64,000 nt of DNA. It comes from Mycolicibacterium mengxianglii. GTDB lineage: Bacteria > Actinomycetota > Actinomycetes > Mycobacteriales > Mycobacteriaceae. Each line of letters begins with the position of its first letter. The stretch's first letter is position 1. A program made the translations under genes and the position numbers. The stretch is from positions 124,001 through 188,000 of the forward strand of contig NZ_CP065373.1 of the NCBI RefSeq assembly GCF_015710575.1, read 5' to 3'. The notes below the pieces were generated by a model. That model ran no database searches. It worked only from the letters and a program-made list of their open reading frames with translations, and had not been told where the DNA came from. Positions 44,841-53,030 of the stretch are shown piece after piece.

Positions 44841-45572
44841 TCAGCTCAGCCCGGAGCGCTCGTAGAACTCGTGGATGTGGCGGGTGACTGCGGCCGCGGC
44901 CTGCTCAGGCGCGCCGCGCGCGATGGCGTCGGCCACCGCGTGGTGCTCGCGGCGCAGCTTGTCCAGCACTGCCGGCCAGTCGTCGATCTGCGGGATGGCC
45001 GCCAGGACGTAGGTTTCGATGGACCCCCGCAGCGACGTCATCATCTGTGCCACCACCGTGTTGCCGGACAGCCCGGCGATGGTGACGTGGAATTCGGCGT
45101 CCAGGCGCAGGAACTCGTGGATCTCGATATCGGGGGCGTCCATCAGCTCGAGCAGGCGGTGCACGTCGTCCAGGGAGGTCGTCGCGCTGTCCGAGGCCGC
45201 CGCCCGCGACACCGCCCAGGATTCGAGCAGCACCCGGGTTTCCACCACGTGGGCGACCGGGAAGGCGCGGGTGGTCACGTGCAGTCGCAGCGCGGCGTCC
45301 AGCGCTGCGGCCGGTTCGGCGATCAGGATCGCGCCCGCGTCCTGGCCGGACCCGACGGACCGGCGGACCGCGCCCATCGCGGCGAGCACCTGCAATGCCT
45401 CGCGCACCGAGCCGCGCGAGACACTGAGCTGCTCGGCCAGTCCGCGTTCGCCGGGCAGTCGCATGCCCACCTGTAGATCTCCCGACTCGAGTTGCTGCTC
45501 GATGTGGCGCAGAACGATCTCGGTGGCACGCACGCGGCGAACTTTACCGGGATCTGCGCACATCAGAGGCAT
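44841..45572 (-). CDS. GntR family regulator (FadR subfamily)
   Basis: A 243-residue FCD-type regulator. The winged helix-turn-helix is seen as QQLESGDLQVGMRLPGERGLAEQLSVSRGSVREALQVLAAMGAV (about residues 25-68), with the acidic/His ligand domain behind it (RLDAEFHVTIAGLSGN). ATG 45572 or 45563 may start it; neither has a clear ribosome site. Its own FadR-type operator lies 10 bp upstream. It is convergent with the ABC operon and divergent from mak. The targets are unknown; control of the neighbouring importer is possible. Confidence 0.88.
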   Translation of the reverse strand: MPLMCADPGKVRRVRATEIVLRHIEQQLESGDLQVGMRLPGERGLAEQLSVSRGSVREALQVLAAMGAVRRSVGSGQDAGAILIAEPAAALDAALRLHVTTRAFPVAHVVETRVLLESWAVSRAAASDSATTSLDDVHRLLELMDAPDIEIHEFLRLDAEFHVTIAGLSGNTVVAQMMTSLRGSIETYVLAAIPQIDDWPAVLDKLRREHHAVADAIARGAPEQAAAAVTRHIHEFYERSGLS

Positions 45573-45581
45573 GACGACGCC

Positions 45582-45594
45582 GTGGTCCGACCAC
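45582..45594. promoter_or_regulatory. FadR-type operator upstream of the GntR gene
   Basis: GTGGTCCGACCAC is a palindrome with perfect 6-bp arms around one base and contains TGGTCCGACCA, the classical core for FadR-subfamily GntR proteins (consensus TNGTNNNACNA). It lies 10 bp before the regulator start, fitting autorepression. Confidence 0.65.
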
Positions 45595-45701
45595 ATTGGT
45601 GCGGGGGGTCGCTCGATTGAGGGCGGGTAGGTTCGGGTACTGCGAGGGACGATGAATTCCGCTACCTGCTCGACACCCCAGATCCACAAGAAGAGGCACC
45701 C

Positions 45702-47012
45702 GTGAACCTCCCCTTTGATGACTGGCTGCCGAAGCAACGTTGGTACGCCGGACGTAACCGGACGCTGGTCTCGGCGAAACCGGCTGCGGTGACCGAACTG
45801 CGTAACGGCCTGGACCTGGCGCTCGTCGACGCCGTGTACGCCGACGGACCTGGGGAGCGCTACCAGGTGCTGGTGGCCTGGGATGCCGACGGCCTGGCCG
45901 GTGACGAGGTCGCCACCATCGGTACCGACGATGGCCGCGCCGGTTACGACGGCCTGTACGACCCGGAGTCGGCGAGCTATCTGCTGTCGCTGATCGACGG
46001 CTCGGCCCGGCGCGGTGACGTCGGCTTCGAGCGGGAGCCCGACGTGACCCTGCCGGTGGATGCCGCGCCGCGGGTGTCCTCGGCGGAGCAGAGCAACACC
46101 AGCGTCATCTTCGGCAAGCAGGCGATGTTCAAGGCGTTCCGGCGCGTCAGCCCCGGCATCAACCCCGATATAGAGATCAACCGGGTTCTCGGACGCGCGG
46201 GCAACACCAACGTCGCGCGGCTGCTCGGAGCGTACGAGACGGTATGGGACGGCCAACCCTGCCCGCTGGGTATGCTCACCGATTTCGCCGCCAATTCCAC
46301 CGAGGGGTGGGACATGGCGACGGCCAGTTCCCGCGCCCTCTACGCCGGCGATCCGGGCGCAGACCTGGGCCCGGAGACGTATCGGCTGGGCGAGGCCGTC
46401 GCCTCGGTGCATCAGGCCCTCGCGGCGGAATTGGGTTCGGACACTGCGGAATTCCCGGTCGACACCGCGCTTTCCCGGCTGCAGTCCGCGGCCGCGCAGG
46501 TGCCTGAACTGGCGGACTATGCACCCGCAGTCGAGCGCCGTTTCCGGGAGCTCACCGGAGTTCCCATGCTGGTCCAGCGGATGCACGGCGACTTACATCT
46601 CGGGCAGGTGTTGCGCACCCCCGACACCTGGCTGCTGATCGATTTCGAGGGCGAGCCCGGTGCGCCGCTGGAGGAACGACGCCGGCCGGACTCGCCGATC
46701 CGCGACGTCGCCGGGATGCTGCGCTCCTATGAATACGCGGCATACCAGCCGCTGGTCGGCGACGGCTCGGACCCCGACGACGCGGCGGTGGCTCAGGCGG
46801 TGGCGTGGACCGAGAGCAACCGCGCCGCGTTCTGCGAGGGGTATGCGGCGGTGTCCGGAGAGGATCCGCGCGCCCAGGCGGCGCTGCTGGCGGCCTACGA
46901 GCTGGACAAGGCGGTGTACGAGGCGGCCTACGAATCGCGTTACCGGCCGGCCTGGCTGCCCATTCCGCTACGTTCGATCGCGCGACTGGCCACCCCCCTC
47001 GCCGAACCGTGA
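45702..47012 (+). CDS. mak: Maltokinase
   Basis: A 436-residue kinase phosphorylating maltose to maltose 1-phosphate, the donor for GlgE-mediated alpha-glucan synthesis. The sequence is close to M. tuberculosis Mak (Rv0127): [13 protein letters not shown] at the N-terminal cap, [42 protein letters not shown] with the catalytic Asp297, [17 protein letters not shown] for the metal site, and the C-terminal [15 protein letters not shown] 45702 has GAGG upstream. In other mycobacteria treS precedes mak; here the upstream gene is an unrelated divergent regulator. Confidence 0.93.
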   Translation: MNLPFDDWLPKQRWYAGRNRTLVSAKPAAVTELRNGLDLALVDAVYADGPGERYQVLVAWDADGLAGDEVATIGTDDGRAGYDGLYDPESASYLLSLIDGSARRGDVGFEREPDVTLPVDAAPRVSSAEQSNTSVIFGKQAMFKAFRRVSPGINPDIEINRVLGRAGNTNVARLLGAYETVWDGQPCPLGMLTDFAANSTEGWDMATASSRALYAGDPGADLGPETYRLGEAVASVHQALAAELGSDTAEFPVDTALSRLQSAAAQVPELADYAPAVERRFRELTGVPMLVQRMHGDLHLGQVLRTPDTWLLIDFEGEPGAPLEERRRPDSPIRDVAGMLRSYEYAAYQPLVGDGSDPDDAAVAQAVAWTESNRAAFCEGYAAVSGEDPRAQAALLAAYELDKAVYEAAYESRYRPAWLPIPLRSIARLATPLAEP

Positions 47013-47062
47013 GTTTGGGCGCGAAAGTGCGAGAAGATTCCGCCATTACGTCGATCTCGGCG
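47013..47062 (-). repeat. 50-bp dispersed intergenic repeat, copy A
   Basis: Starts at the mak stop codon. Its reverse complement matches 58117-58166 behind recD at 43 of 50 positions, with two perfectly conserved blocks (CGCCGAGATCGACG and CTCGCACTTTC). No gene is present in it. Confidence 0.7.
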
Positions 47063-47084
47063 CCGAACTTCCTATGATCACGCC

Positions 47085-47555
47085 ATGCATGCTGCCGTGA
47101 CAATCCACATGAACGCCCCTGCCGATGAGGTGTGGAATGTCGTCGCCGACATCCGTAACACCGCCAAGTTCTCCCCGGAGGTGTTCGAGTCCGAGTGGCT
47201 CGACGGCGCGACGGGGCCGGCACTGGGCGCGAAGTTCCGCGGGCACGTTCGGCGCAATGAGATCGGCCCGGTGTACTGGACCACCTGCCGGGTGACGGCC
47301 TGCGACCCGGGCAGCGAGTTCGGTTTCGAGGTGCTGATCGGCGACAAGGCAATCAACAACTGGCATTACGCGTTCGCCCCCGCCGCCGGTGGTGGCACGG
47401 ACGTGACCGAGTCGTTCCGCATGTCGGAGTCACCGCTGACGACGCTGTTCGGGCTCTTCGGCGGCCAGCTGCGGACCCGGCGGAACAAGCGGGACATGAC
47501 CACCACGCTCAACCGGATCAAAGCCGAGGTGGAAGCCTCCGGTAGTCGGGCCTGA
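47085..47555 (+). CDS. SRPBCC family protein
   Basis: A 156-residue protein of the START/Bet v1-like (polyketide cyclase/dehydrase) fold: an opening strand AAVTIHMNAPADEVWNVVADI, then strands YWTTCRVTACDPGSEFGFEV and the C-terminal helix RNKRDMTTTLNRIKAEVEAS. Such proteins bind hydrophobic ligands in a helix-grip cavity. No catalytic residues can be assigned. It follows mak after 72 bp holding a dispersed repeat. Confidence 0.82.
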   Translation: MHAAVTIHMNAPADEVWNVVADIRNTAKFSPEVFESEWLDGATGPALGAKFRGHVRRNEIGPVYWTTCRVTACDPGSEFGFEVLIGDKAINNWHYAFAPAAGGGTDVTESFRMSESPLTTLFGLFGGQLRTRRNKRDMTTTLNRIKAEVEASGSRA

Positions 47556-47561
47556 GCCGGT

Positions 47562-48119
47562 CTAGAAGAACGTCCGGGTGCAATAGGTGCGCTGCGGCGA
47601 CGGGTACGGCCACACGTACTGGTTGCCGGCGTTGGGACAGGCCCGCCGGTCGTGGATGTCGAGGCGTTGCGTGACCTGCACCAGCAGGCCGCCGGCCGGA
47701 TTCACGGCTGCCGGTTCACAATCCGCGCGCTGCATCGCGCCGAACGGCAGCTGCATCAGGTAGCAGTGCTCGGCCACCAGGTTGGGCACCAGGCACAGGC
47801 CGGCCGTCGAGTCGTCGGCGACGTCGGCGGAAAAGCGCTGATACTCCGGGCTCGGGCAGTCGCTGGCAGACGGGATCATGGCGCCGACGGTGTAGCTGGG
47901 GTCCTGCGTGCACGACGCGCGCTGGGCGCGGACTTCGTTGGTTTCGGCCGACGGCACCACCACGCAGTCGCCGACGGCGAAGGTGCCGTCGTGCTCGTTC
48001 TCGAACGCGACGCGGGCGCGATGCAGTGCGGTGACTCCGACGATGGTGGCGGCGACGACCATCACGGTCACACCGAGCGCGACGAGGCTGCGCTCCTGGC
48101 GTCGCAGGCGTGGTGTCAT
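47562..48119 (-). CDS. Membrane-anchored or secreted Cys-rich protein of unknown function
   Basis: A 185-residue protein with one N-terminal hydrophobic segment (VALGVTVMVVAATIVGVTAL) preceded by basic residues, acting as an anchor or uncleaved signal. The remaining ~145 residues are exported and contain eight Cys, enough for four disulfides (DCVVV, SCTQD, DCPSP, LCLV, HCYL, DCEP, ACPN, YCTR). I do not recognise the family. It is convergent with the SRPBCC gene and divergent from cyp124. Confidence 0.75.
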   Translation of the reverse strand: MTPRLRRQERSLVALGVTVMVVAATIVGVTALHRARVAFENEHDGTFAVGDCVVVPSAETNEVRAQRASCTQDPSYTVGAMIPSASDCPSPEYQRFSADVADDSTAGLCLVPNLVAEHCYLMQLPFGAMQRADCEPAAVNPAGGLLVQVTQRLDIHDRRACPNAGNQYVWPYPSPQRTYCTRTFF

Positions 48120-48244
48120 GGCGAAGAGGTTCTCAGAACCGGCCGCCGTTGTCTCCCCGTTCCGGCGATCCCCATTACCCGCGAGCGGGCGTGTTCGGCG
48201 CGCGACACGCCGGTGTGTGCCGACAAAACTGCACGCTCGCTGGC

Positions 48245-48268
48245 GTTACCTGTGTGACAAAAGTGAGG
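48245..48268. promoter_or_regulatory. 24-bp element shared with the fbpC upstream region
   Basis: It contains TTACCTGTGTGACAAAAGTG and matches 59295-59318 upstream of fbpC at 20 of 24 bases. It lies 62 bp before cyp124 and 126 bp before the divergent Cys-rich gene. A common regulator is possible. Confidence 0.5.
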
Positions 48269-48293
48269 TAGTGGTGCACTCTAGCGCGCTTAT

Positions 48294-48309
48294 AGTGACT
48301 AAGATCACA
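48294..48309. promoter_or_regulatory. CRP-like site upstream of cyp124
   Basis: AGTGACTAAGATCACA fits the mycobacterial CRP consensus TGTGA-N6-TCACA with one mismatch and has the core GTG-N8-CAC. It lies 21 bp before the cyp124 start, close enough to act as a repressor site or to overlap the promoter. Confidence 0.5.
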
Positions 48310-48329
48310 CTGTCGGAAGGGGGTTCATC

Positions 48330-49637
48330 ATGACAACACGCACCGAACCGGCCGGAATCGCCCGACGGGAAAACGGCATGCCACCGCCGGAGGTTGCGCT
48401 TGCCGACGTCCGCCTCGATCAGCTGGACTTCTGGGCGCTCGACGACGACATCCGCGACGGCGCGTTCGCGACGCTGCGTCGGGAAGAGCCGATCAAGTTC
48501 TTCGAGGTGCCCGAGGTCCCGGGGTTTCCGACCGGCGTCGGGCACTGGGCCCTGACCTCGTACGAGCACGTCCACGAGGCCAGCCGGCATCCGGAGACCT
48601 TCAGTTCGGTTCCTGCCAGCACATCCTTGAACGACGTTCCGGTGGAGATCGCGGAGTTCGTCGGGTCGATGATCAGCCTGGACGATCCACGGCATCAACG
48701 GTTGCGCGCCATCGTCAACCGCGCCTTCACCCCGAAGGTGGTGGCGCGCATCGAGCAGAGCGTGCGGGACCGCGCTTCCCGGCTCGTCGCCGACCTGATC
48801 ACCCAGCATCCCGACGGCCACGCCGACCTCGTCTCCGCGCTCGCAGGCCCGCTGCCGCTGCAGATCATCTGCGACATGATGGGCATCCCCGAGCAGGACG
48901 AAGCCGACATCTTCCACTGGACGTCGGTGCTGCTGGGCGCCGGCGACCCGGAGGTCGCCCACGATTTCGACGATGTCGTCAACGCCACCACCGATCTCGC
49001 GATGTACGGCATCGCCCTGGCCGAGGACCGGCGCGCCCACCCGGCCGACGACCTGACCACCAACCTGGTGTCCGCCGAGGTCGACGGCGAGCGGCTCAGC
49101 TCAGCTGAGATCGCGTCGTTCTTCATCCTGCTGTCCGCTGCAGGCAACGAAACCACCCGCAACGCCATCAGCCACGGCATGGTCGCCCTGACCCGTTACC
49201 CGGAGCAGCGTCAGAGGTGGTGGGACGACTTCGACCGCACCGCCGCCACCGCCGTGGAGGAGATCGTGCGCTGGGCCTCGCCCATCATCTACATGCGACG
49301 CAACCTCACCCAGGACATCGAACTGGACGGCGTGCAGATGAAAGTCGGCGACAAGGTGTCGCTGTGGTACAACTCCGCCAACCGGGATGAACGAAAGTTC
49401 GTCAATCCGTGGCGATTCGACGTCACCCGGCACCCCAACCCGCAGTTGGGCTTCGGTGGCGGCGGAGCGCACTTCTGCCTGGGCGCGAATCTGGCGCGGC
49501 GCGAGATCCGGGTCGCCTTCGACGAACTGCACCTGCGGGTGCCCGATATCGTCGCGGACGCCGAGCCGGCGATCCTGCAGTCGCCATTCGTGCACGGCAT
49601 CAAGCGGCTACCAGTAGCGTGGTCGCCGCTGGACTGA
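48330..49637 (+). CDS. cyp124: Cytochrome P450 CYP124
   Basis: A 435-residue P450 nearly collinear with M. tuberculosis CYP124A1: LDFWALDDDIRDGAFATLRRE, GSMISLDDPRHQRLRAIVNR, AGPLPLQIICDMMGIP, I-helix AAGNETTRNAI, K-helix EEIVR and heme loop FGGGGAHFCLGANLARREIR with Cys383. CYP124 is an omega-hydroxylase of methyl-branched lipids and also oxidises cholestenone side chains and vitamin D. ATG 48330 follows GGAAGGGGG. It may act with the FadD19-like ligase encoded at 2045 on sterol-type substrates, though the two are far apart. No redox partner is adjacent. Confidence 0.93.
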   Translation: MTTRTEPAGIARRENGMPPPEVALADVRLDQLDFWALDDDIRDGAFATLRREEPIKFFEVPEVPGFPTGVGHWALTSYEHVHEASRHPETFSSVPASTSLNDVPVEIAEFVGSMISLDDPRHQRLRAIVNRAFTPKVVARIEQSVRDRASRLVADLITQHPDGHADLVSALAGPLPLQIICDMMGIPEQDEADIFHWTSVLLGAGDPEVAHDFDDVVNATTDLAMYGIALAEDRRAHPADDLTTNLVSAEVDGERLSSAEIASFFILLSAAGNETTRNAISHGMVALTRYPEQRQRWWDDFDRTAATAVEEIVRWASPIIYMRRNLTQDIELDGVQMKVGDKVSLWYNSANRDERKFVNPWRFDVTRHPNPQLGFGGGGAHFCLGANLARREIRVAFDELHLRVPDIVADAEPAILQSPFVHGIKRLPVAWSPLD

Positions 49638-49674
49638 GCCCACGGTTTTGTACCTTGGGTACGGCGCGGGGTAA

Positions 49675-49691
49675 CGGTACGTCGCGTACCG
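49675..49691. promoter_or_regulatory. GTAC-rich palindrome upstream of recC
   Basis: CGGTACG and CGTACCG are perfect 7-bp arms around TCG (49675-49691). A second smaller palindrome GTACCTTGGGTAC lies just upstream (49650-49662). They occupy the 87-bp gap between cyp124 and recC, 33 bp before the recC start, and could be an operator or a cyp124 terminator. No mycobacterial LexA box was seen. Confidence 0.45.
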
Positions 49692-49724
49692 AGACGTACG
49701 TTCGCGCGAGACCTGAGGGGGCCA

Positions 49725-52700
49725 GTGGCGTTTCACATCCACCGCGCCGAGCGCACCGACCTGTTGGCCGACGGACTCGGCGCGTTGCTGTCCACCCCGC
49801 TGCCGGACCCGTTCGCCCAGGAACTCGTGCTGGTCCCGGCGCGCGGCGTGGAGCGCTGGCTCAGCCAGCGGCTGTCCCATGTGCTCGGCAGCGGACGCAG
49901 CGACGACGGCGTGTGTGCCGGGGTGGCGTTTCGCTCACCTCGGTCGTTGATCGCCGAGATCACCGACACCGTCGACGAGGATCCGTGGGCGCCGGACGCA
50001 CTGGTCTGGCCCCTGCTCGACGTGATCGATACCAGCCTGGACGAGCCCTGGTGCCAGACCCTGGCCACCCACCTGGGGCACTTCGCCTCGGGGGAGGAGG
50101 CCACCCTGCGCCGCGGTCGGCGGTATGCGACCGCCCGGCGACTGGCCGGGTTGTTCGCCTCCTATGCCGCGCAGCGCCCGCAGCTGTTGACCGACTGGGC
50201 CGACGGCGCGGCCACCGACGGCGCCGGCGGCCCGCTCGACGCTGACCTGGCGTGGCAGCCCGAACTGTGGCGGGCGGTGTGCGCGCGGCTACCCGCCACC
50301 ACCCCCGCGGCACGGCACGAGCAGACCCTGTCGCGGTTGCGGGCCGCCCCGGTGGACCTGCCGGCGCGGTTGTCGCTGTTCGGGCACACCAGGCTGTCGG
50401 CGACCGACCTCGCACTCCTGGAGGCCCTGGCGACTCATCACGACCTGCATCTGTGGTTGCCGCACTCCAGCGACGCGCTGTGGCGCGCGTCGGCCGGAGT
50501 GGGCGGGCCGGTCGCGCGCACCGAGGATCTGAGCCACCTCGACGCGCGGCACCCGCTGCTGGCGACCTTGGGCCGCGACCTGCGTGAACTGCGCCGCAGT
50601 CTGCCCGCCGCGGGTGTCCACGACGACTACATCGGCGGGGACCACCGGCGCCCGGACACCGTGCTCGGATGGCTGCAATCCGCCATCGCCGCCAATGCGC
50701 CGCGCCCGCAGAATCGCACCTTGACCCCGGATGACCGCTCCGTCCAGGTGCACAGTTGTCACGGCCCGGCCCGCCAGATCGACGTGCTGCGGGAAGTGCT
50801 GCTGGGGCTCCTGGCCGACGACCCGACGCTGGAGCCCCGCGACATCCTGGTGATGTGCCCCGACATCGAGGCGTACGCGCCCCTGATCGTCGCCGGGTTC
50901 GGGCTCGGCGACGTCGCCGGGGACCGGCACCCCGCACACCGGTTGCGCGTGCGGCTGGCTGACCGGGCACTGGTGCAGACCAATCCGCTGCTGGGGGTGG
51001 CCGCACAGGTACTCGCGCTGGCCGATGGCCGGGCCACCGCGGGGGAGGTGCTCAACCTCGCCGAGGCAGCGCCGGTGCGGGCCCGGTTCGGGTTCACCGA
51101 CGACGATCTGGAATCGATCACCGCCTGGGTGCGCGAAGCCGGTATCCGCTGGGGGATCGACAACGCCCACCGGGCGCGGTACGGGCTGGACAACTATGTG
51201 CAGAACACCTGGCGGTTCGGCATCGACCGGGTACTGGCCGGCGTGGCGATGTCCGACGACGCGCAGGCGTGGTTGGCCACCACCCTGCCGCTCGACGACG
51301 TGGGCAGCAACAAGGTCGAATTGGCCGGGCGGGTAGCCGAATTCGTGGATCGGCTGACCGCGGTGATCGACGCGCTGAGCGGTACCCGGGCGCTACGCGA
51401 CTGGATCGACACCCTGCGGGACGGCGTCGGTCTGCTCACCCGGGCCGACGGCGCCGACGGCTGGCAGGCGGGCCAGCTGCACCGCGAGTTCGCCGAGATC
51501 GTCGACCGCGCCGCCGAGCACGCCGCGATTCCTCTGCAGCTCAACGATATTCGTGCACTGCTGGACCGGCAGCTGGCGGGCCGGCCCACCAGGGCGAACT
51601 TCCGTACCGGCACGCTGACGGTGTGCACCATGGTCCCGATGCGGTCCATCCCCCACCGGGTGGTCTGTCTGGTGGGTCTCGACGACGGGGTGTTCCCGCG
51701 CATCGACCTGGCGGACGGGGACGATGTGCTGGCGCGCAGGCCCATGACCGGAGAACGTGACATCCGGTCCGAGGATCGGCAGTTGCTGCTCGACGCGGTG
51801 ATGTCGGCCACCGAGAAACTGGTGATCACCTATACCGGGGCCGACGAGTACAGCGGACACCGCCGCCCCCCGGCGGTGCCGCTGGCCGAGCTGCTCGACG
51901 TCCTGGATCAGACCACCGACGCCCGCATCAGGGAACGGCTCCTGGTTCAACATCCGTTGCAGCCCTTCGATGTTCGTAACGTCACCCCAGGCAAGCTGGG
52001 TGTTCCGACACCGTTCACCTTCGATCCGACGGTACTGACGGCGGCCACGGCCGCAGCGGGGGCACCCACCGAGCCGGCGACCTTTCCGTCAGGGCCGCTG
52101 CTGGCGGCGCCGAATGGTGATGTCGCCCTGGCCGACCTCATCAGCTTTGTGAAGAATCCGGTGCGCGGGTTCTTCCGGACTCTGGACATGGCGCTGCCCC
52201 GCGAAGAAGACAGTATCGAGGAGGCGATGCCGATCGAACTCGACGGCCTGCAGCGCTGGCAGGTAGGCGAACAGATGCTGGCCGACCTGCGCCGCGGTAA
52301 GGACAGCCGATGGGTGCTGGATGCCGAATGGCGCCGCGGCACACTGCCACCGGGGCAGTTGGGCTGGCGGCTGGCCAAGGAGATCCGGGATCAGTCCGAG
52401 GTGCTGGCGCGGGCCGAGGCGCCGTACCGGGAACTGACGCCGCAGGCGGTGGACGTCGACATCGATCTCGGCGCAGGTCGCCGGCTGACGGGCACGGTGA
52501 CGCCGGTGCACGGCACCACCGTGGTGGCCACCACGTTCTCCCGCCTCGACGGCAGACACCTGCTCGATCCGTGGGTGCGGTTGCTGGCCCTGGCAGTGAC
52601 CGAGCCCGGCCGGGACTGGACCGCGGTGTGCACCGGCCGCGGTGGGGATGGGGTGCTCACCCGGATCCTCGGTGTGCCGCCTGATCCGGAGGATGTTCTG

Positions 52701-53030
52701 AAAGACATTGTGGCGCTTTACGACGCGGGCTGTCGCGAACCGCTGCCGCTGCCCATCAAGACGTCGTACACGTGGGCCGAGAACCGGTTCCGGGGCCGTG
52801 ACCCCTGGCAGGCGGCGCAGCGTACCTGGCGCAGCAAGTACGGCGGCGACCATGAGGACGAAGCCCATGTCCGGGTCTGGGGCGGGCCACCGGCACCGTT
52901 CGACGCCCTGCTGGGTGCGCCGCGCCCCGGCGAAGAGGTGCCGGGGGAGGACACCCGGCTGGGTGCATTCGCCACCCGGCTCTGGCTGCCGCTGCTCAAA
53001 GCCGAACTGCGGCCCGGACGGGGGCACTAG
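49725..53030 (+). CDS. recC: Exodeoxyribonuclease V gamma subunit RecC
   Basis: A 1101-residue RecC subunit, an inactivated SF1 helicase-like scaffold of RecBCD that unwinds and degrades DNA ends. Seen: LVPARGVERWLSQRLSHVLG near the N-terminus, HSCHGPARQIDVLREVLLGLL, DILVMCPDIEAYAPLI (about residues 370-390) and VCLVGLDDGVFPR (about 645), all RecC landmarks. The start is GTG 49725. The stop is directly followed by recB. In mycobacteria RecBCD serves single-strand annealing, while AdnAB does end resection (known from M. smegmatis). Confidence 0.95.
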   Translation: MAFHIHRAERTDLLADGLGALLSTPLPDPFAQELVLVPARGVERWLSQRLSHVLGSGRSDDGVCAGVAFRSPRSLIAEITDTVDEDPWAPDALVWPLLDVIDTSLDEPWCQTLATHLGHFASGEEATLRRGRRYATARRLAGLFASYAAQRPQLLTDWADGAATDGAGGPLDADLAWQPELWRAVCARLPATTPAARHEQTLSRLRAAPVDLPARLSLFGHTRLSATDLALLEALATHHDLHLWLPHSSDALWRASAGVGGPVARTEDLSHLDARHPLLATLGRDLRELRRSLPAAGVHDDYIGGDHRRPDTVLGWLQSAIAANAPRPQNRTLTPDDRSVQVHSCHGPARQIDVLREVLLGLLADDPTLEPRDILVMCPDIEAYAPLIVAGFGLGDVAGDRHPAHRLRVRLADRALVQTNPLLGVAAQVLALADGRATAGEVLNLAEAAPVRARFGFTDDDLESITAWVREAGIRWGIDNAHRARYGLDNYVQNTWRFGIDRVLAGVAMSDDAQAWLATTLPLDDVGSNKVELAGRVAEFVDRLTAVIDALSGTRALRDWIDTLRDGVGLLTRADGADGWQAGQLHREFAEIVDRAAEHAAIPLQLNDIRALLDRQLAGRPTRANFRTGTLTVCTMVPMRSIPHRVVCLVGLDDGVFPRIDLADGDDVLARRPMTGERDIRSEDRQLLLDAVMSATEKLVITYTGADEYSGHRRPPAVPLAELLDVLDQTTDARIRERLLVQHPLQPFDVRNVTPGKLGVPTPFTFDPTVLTAATAAAGAPTEPATFPSGPLLAAPNGDVALADLISFVKNPVRGFFRTLDMALPREEDSIEEAMPIELDGLQRWQVGEQMLADLRRGKDSRWVLDAEWRRGTLPPGQLGWRLAKEIRDQSEVLARAEAPYRELTPQAVDVDIDLGAGRRLTGTVTPVHGTTVVATTFSRLDGRHLLDPWVRLLALAVTEPGRDWTAVCTGRGGDGVLTRILGVPPDPEDVLKDIVALYDAGCREPLPLPIKTSYTWAENRFRGRDPWQAAQRTWRSKYGGDHEDEAHVRVWGGPPAPFDALLGAPRPGEEVPGEDTRLGAFATRLWLPLLKAELRPGRGH

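Noticed and set aside
45648..45701. Open stretch before mak reading [15 protein letters not shown] in the mak frame, considered as a treS remnant or N-terminal extension
   Set aside because: It has no start codon and does not resemble the known TreS C-terminus as I recall it. Mak homologues begin close to the chosen GTG.
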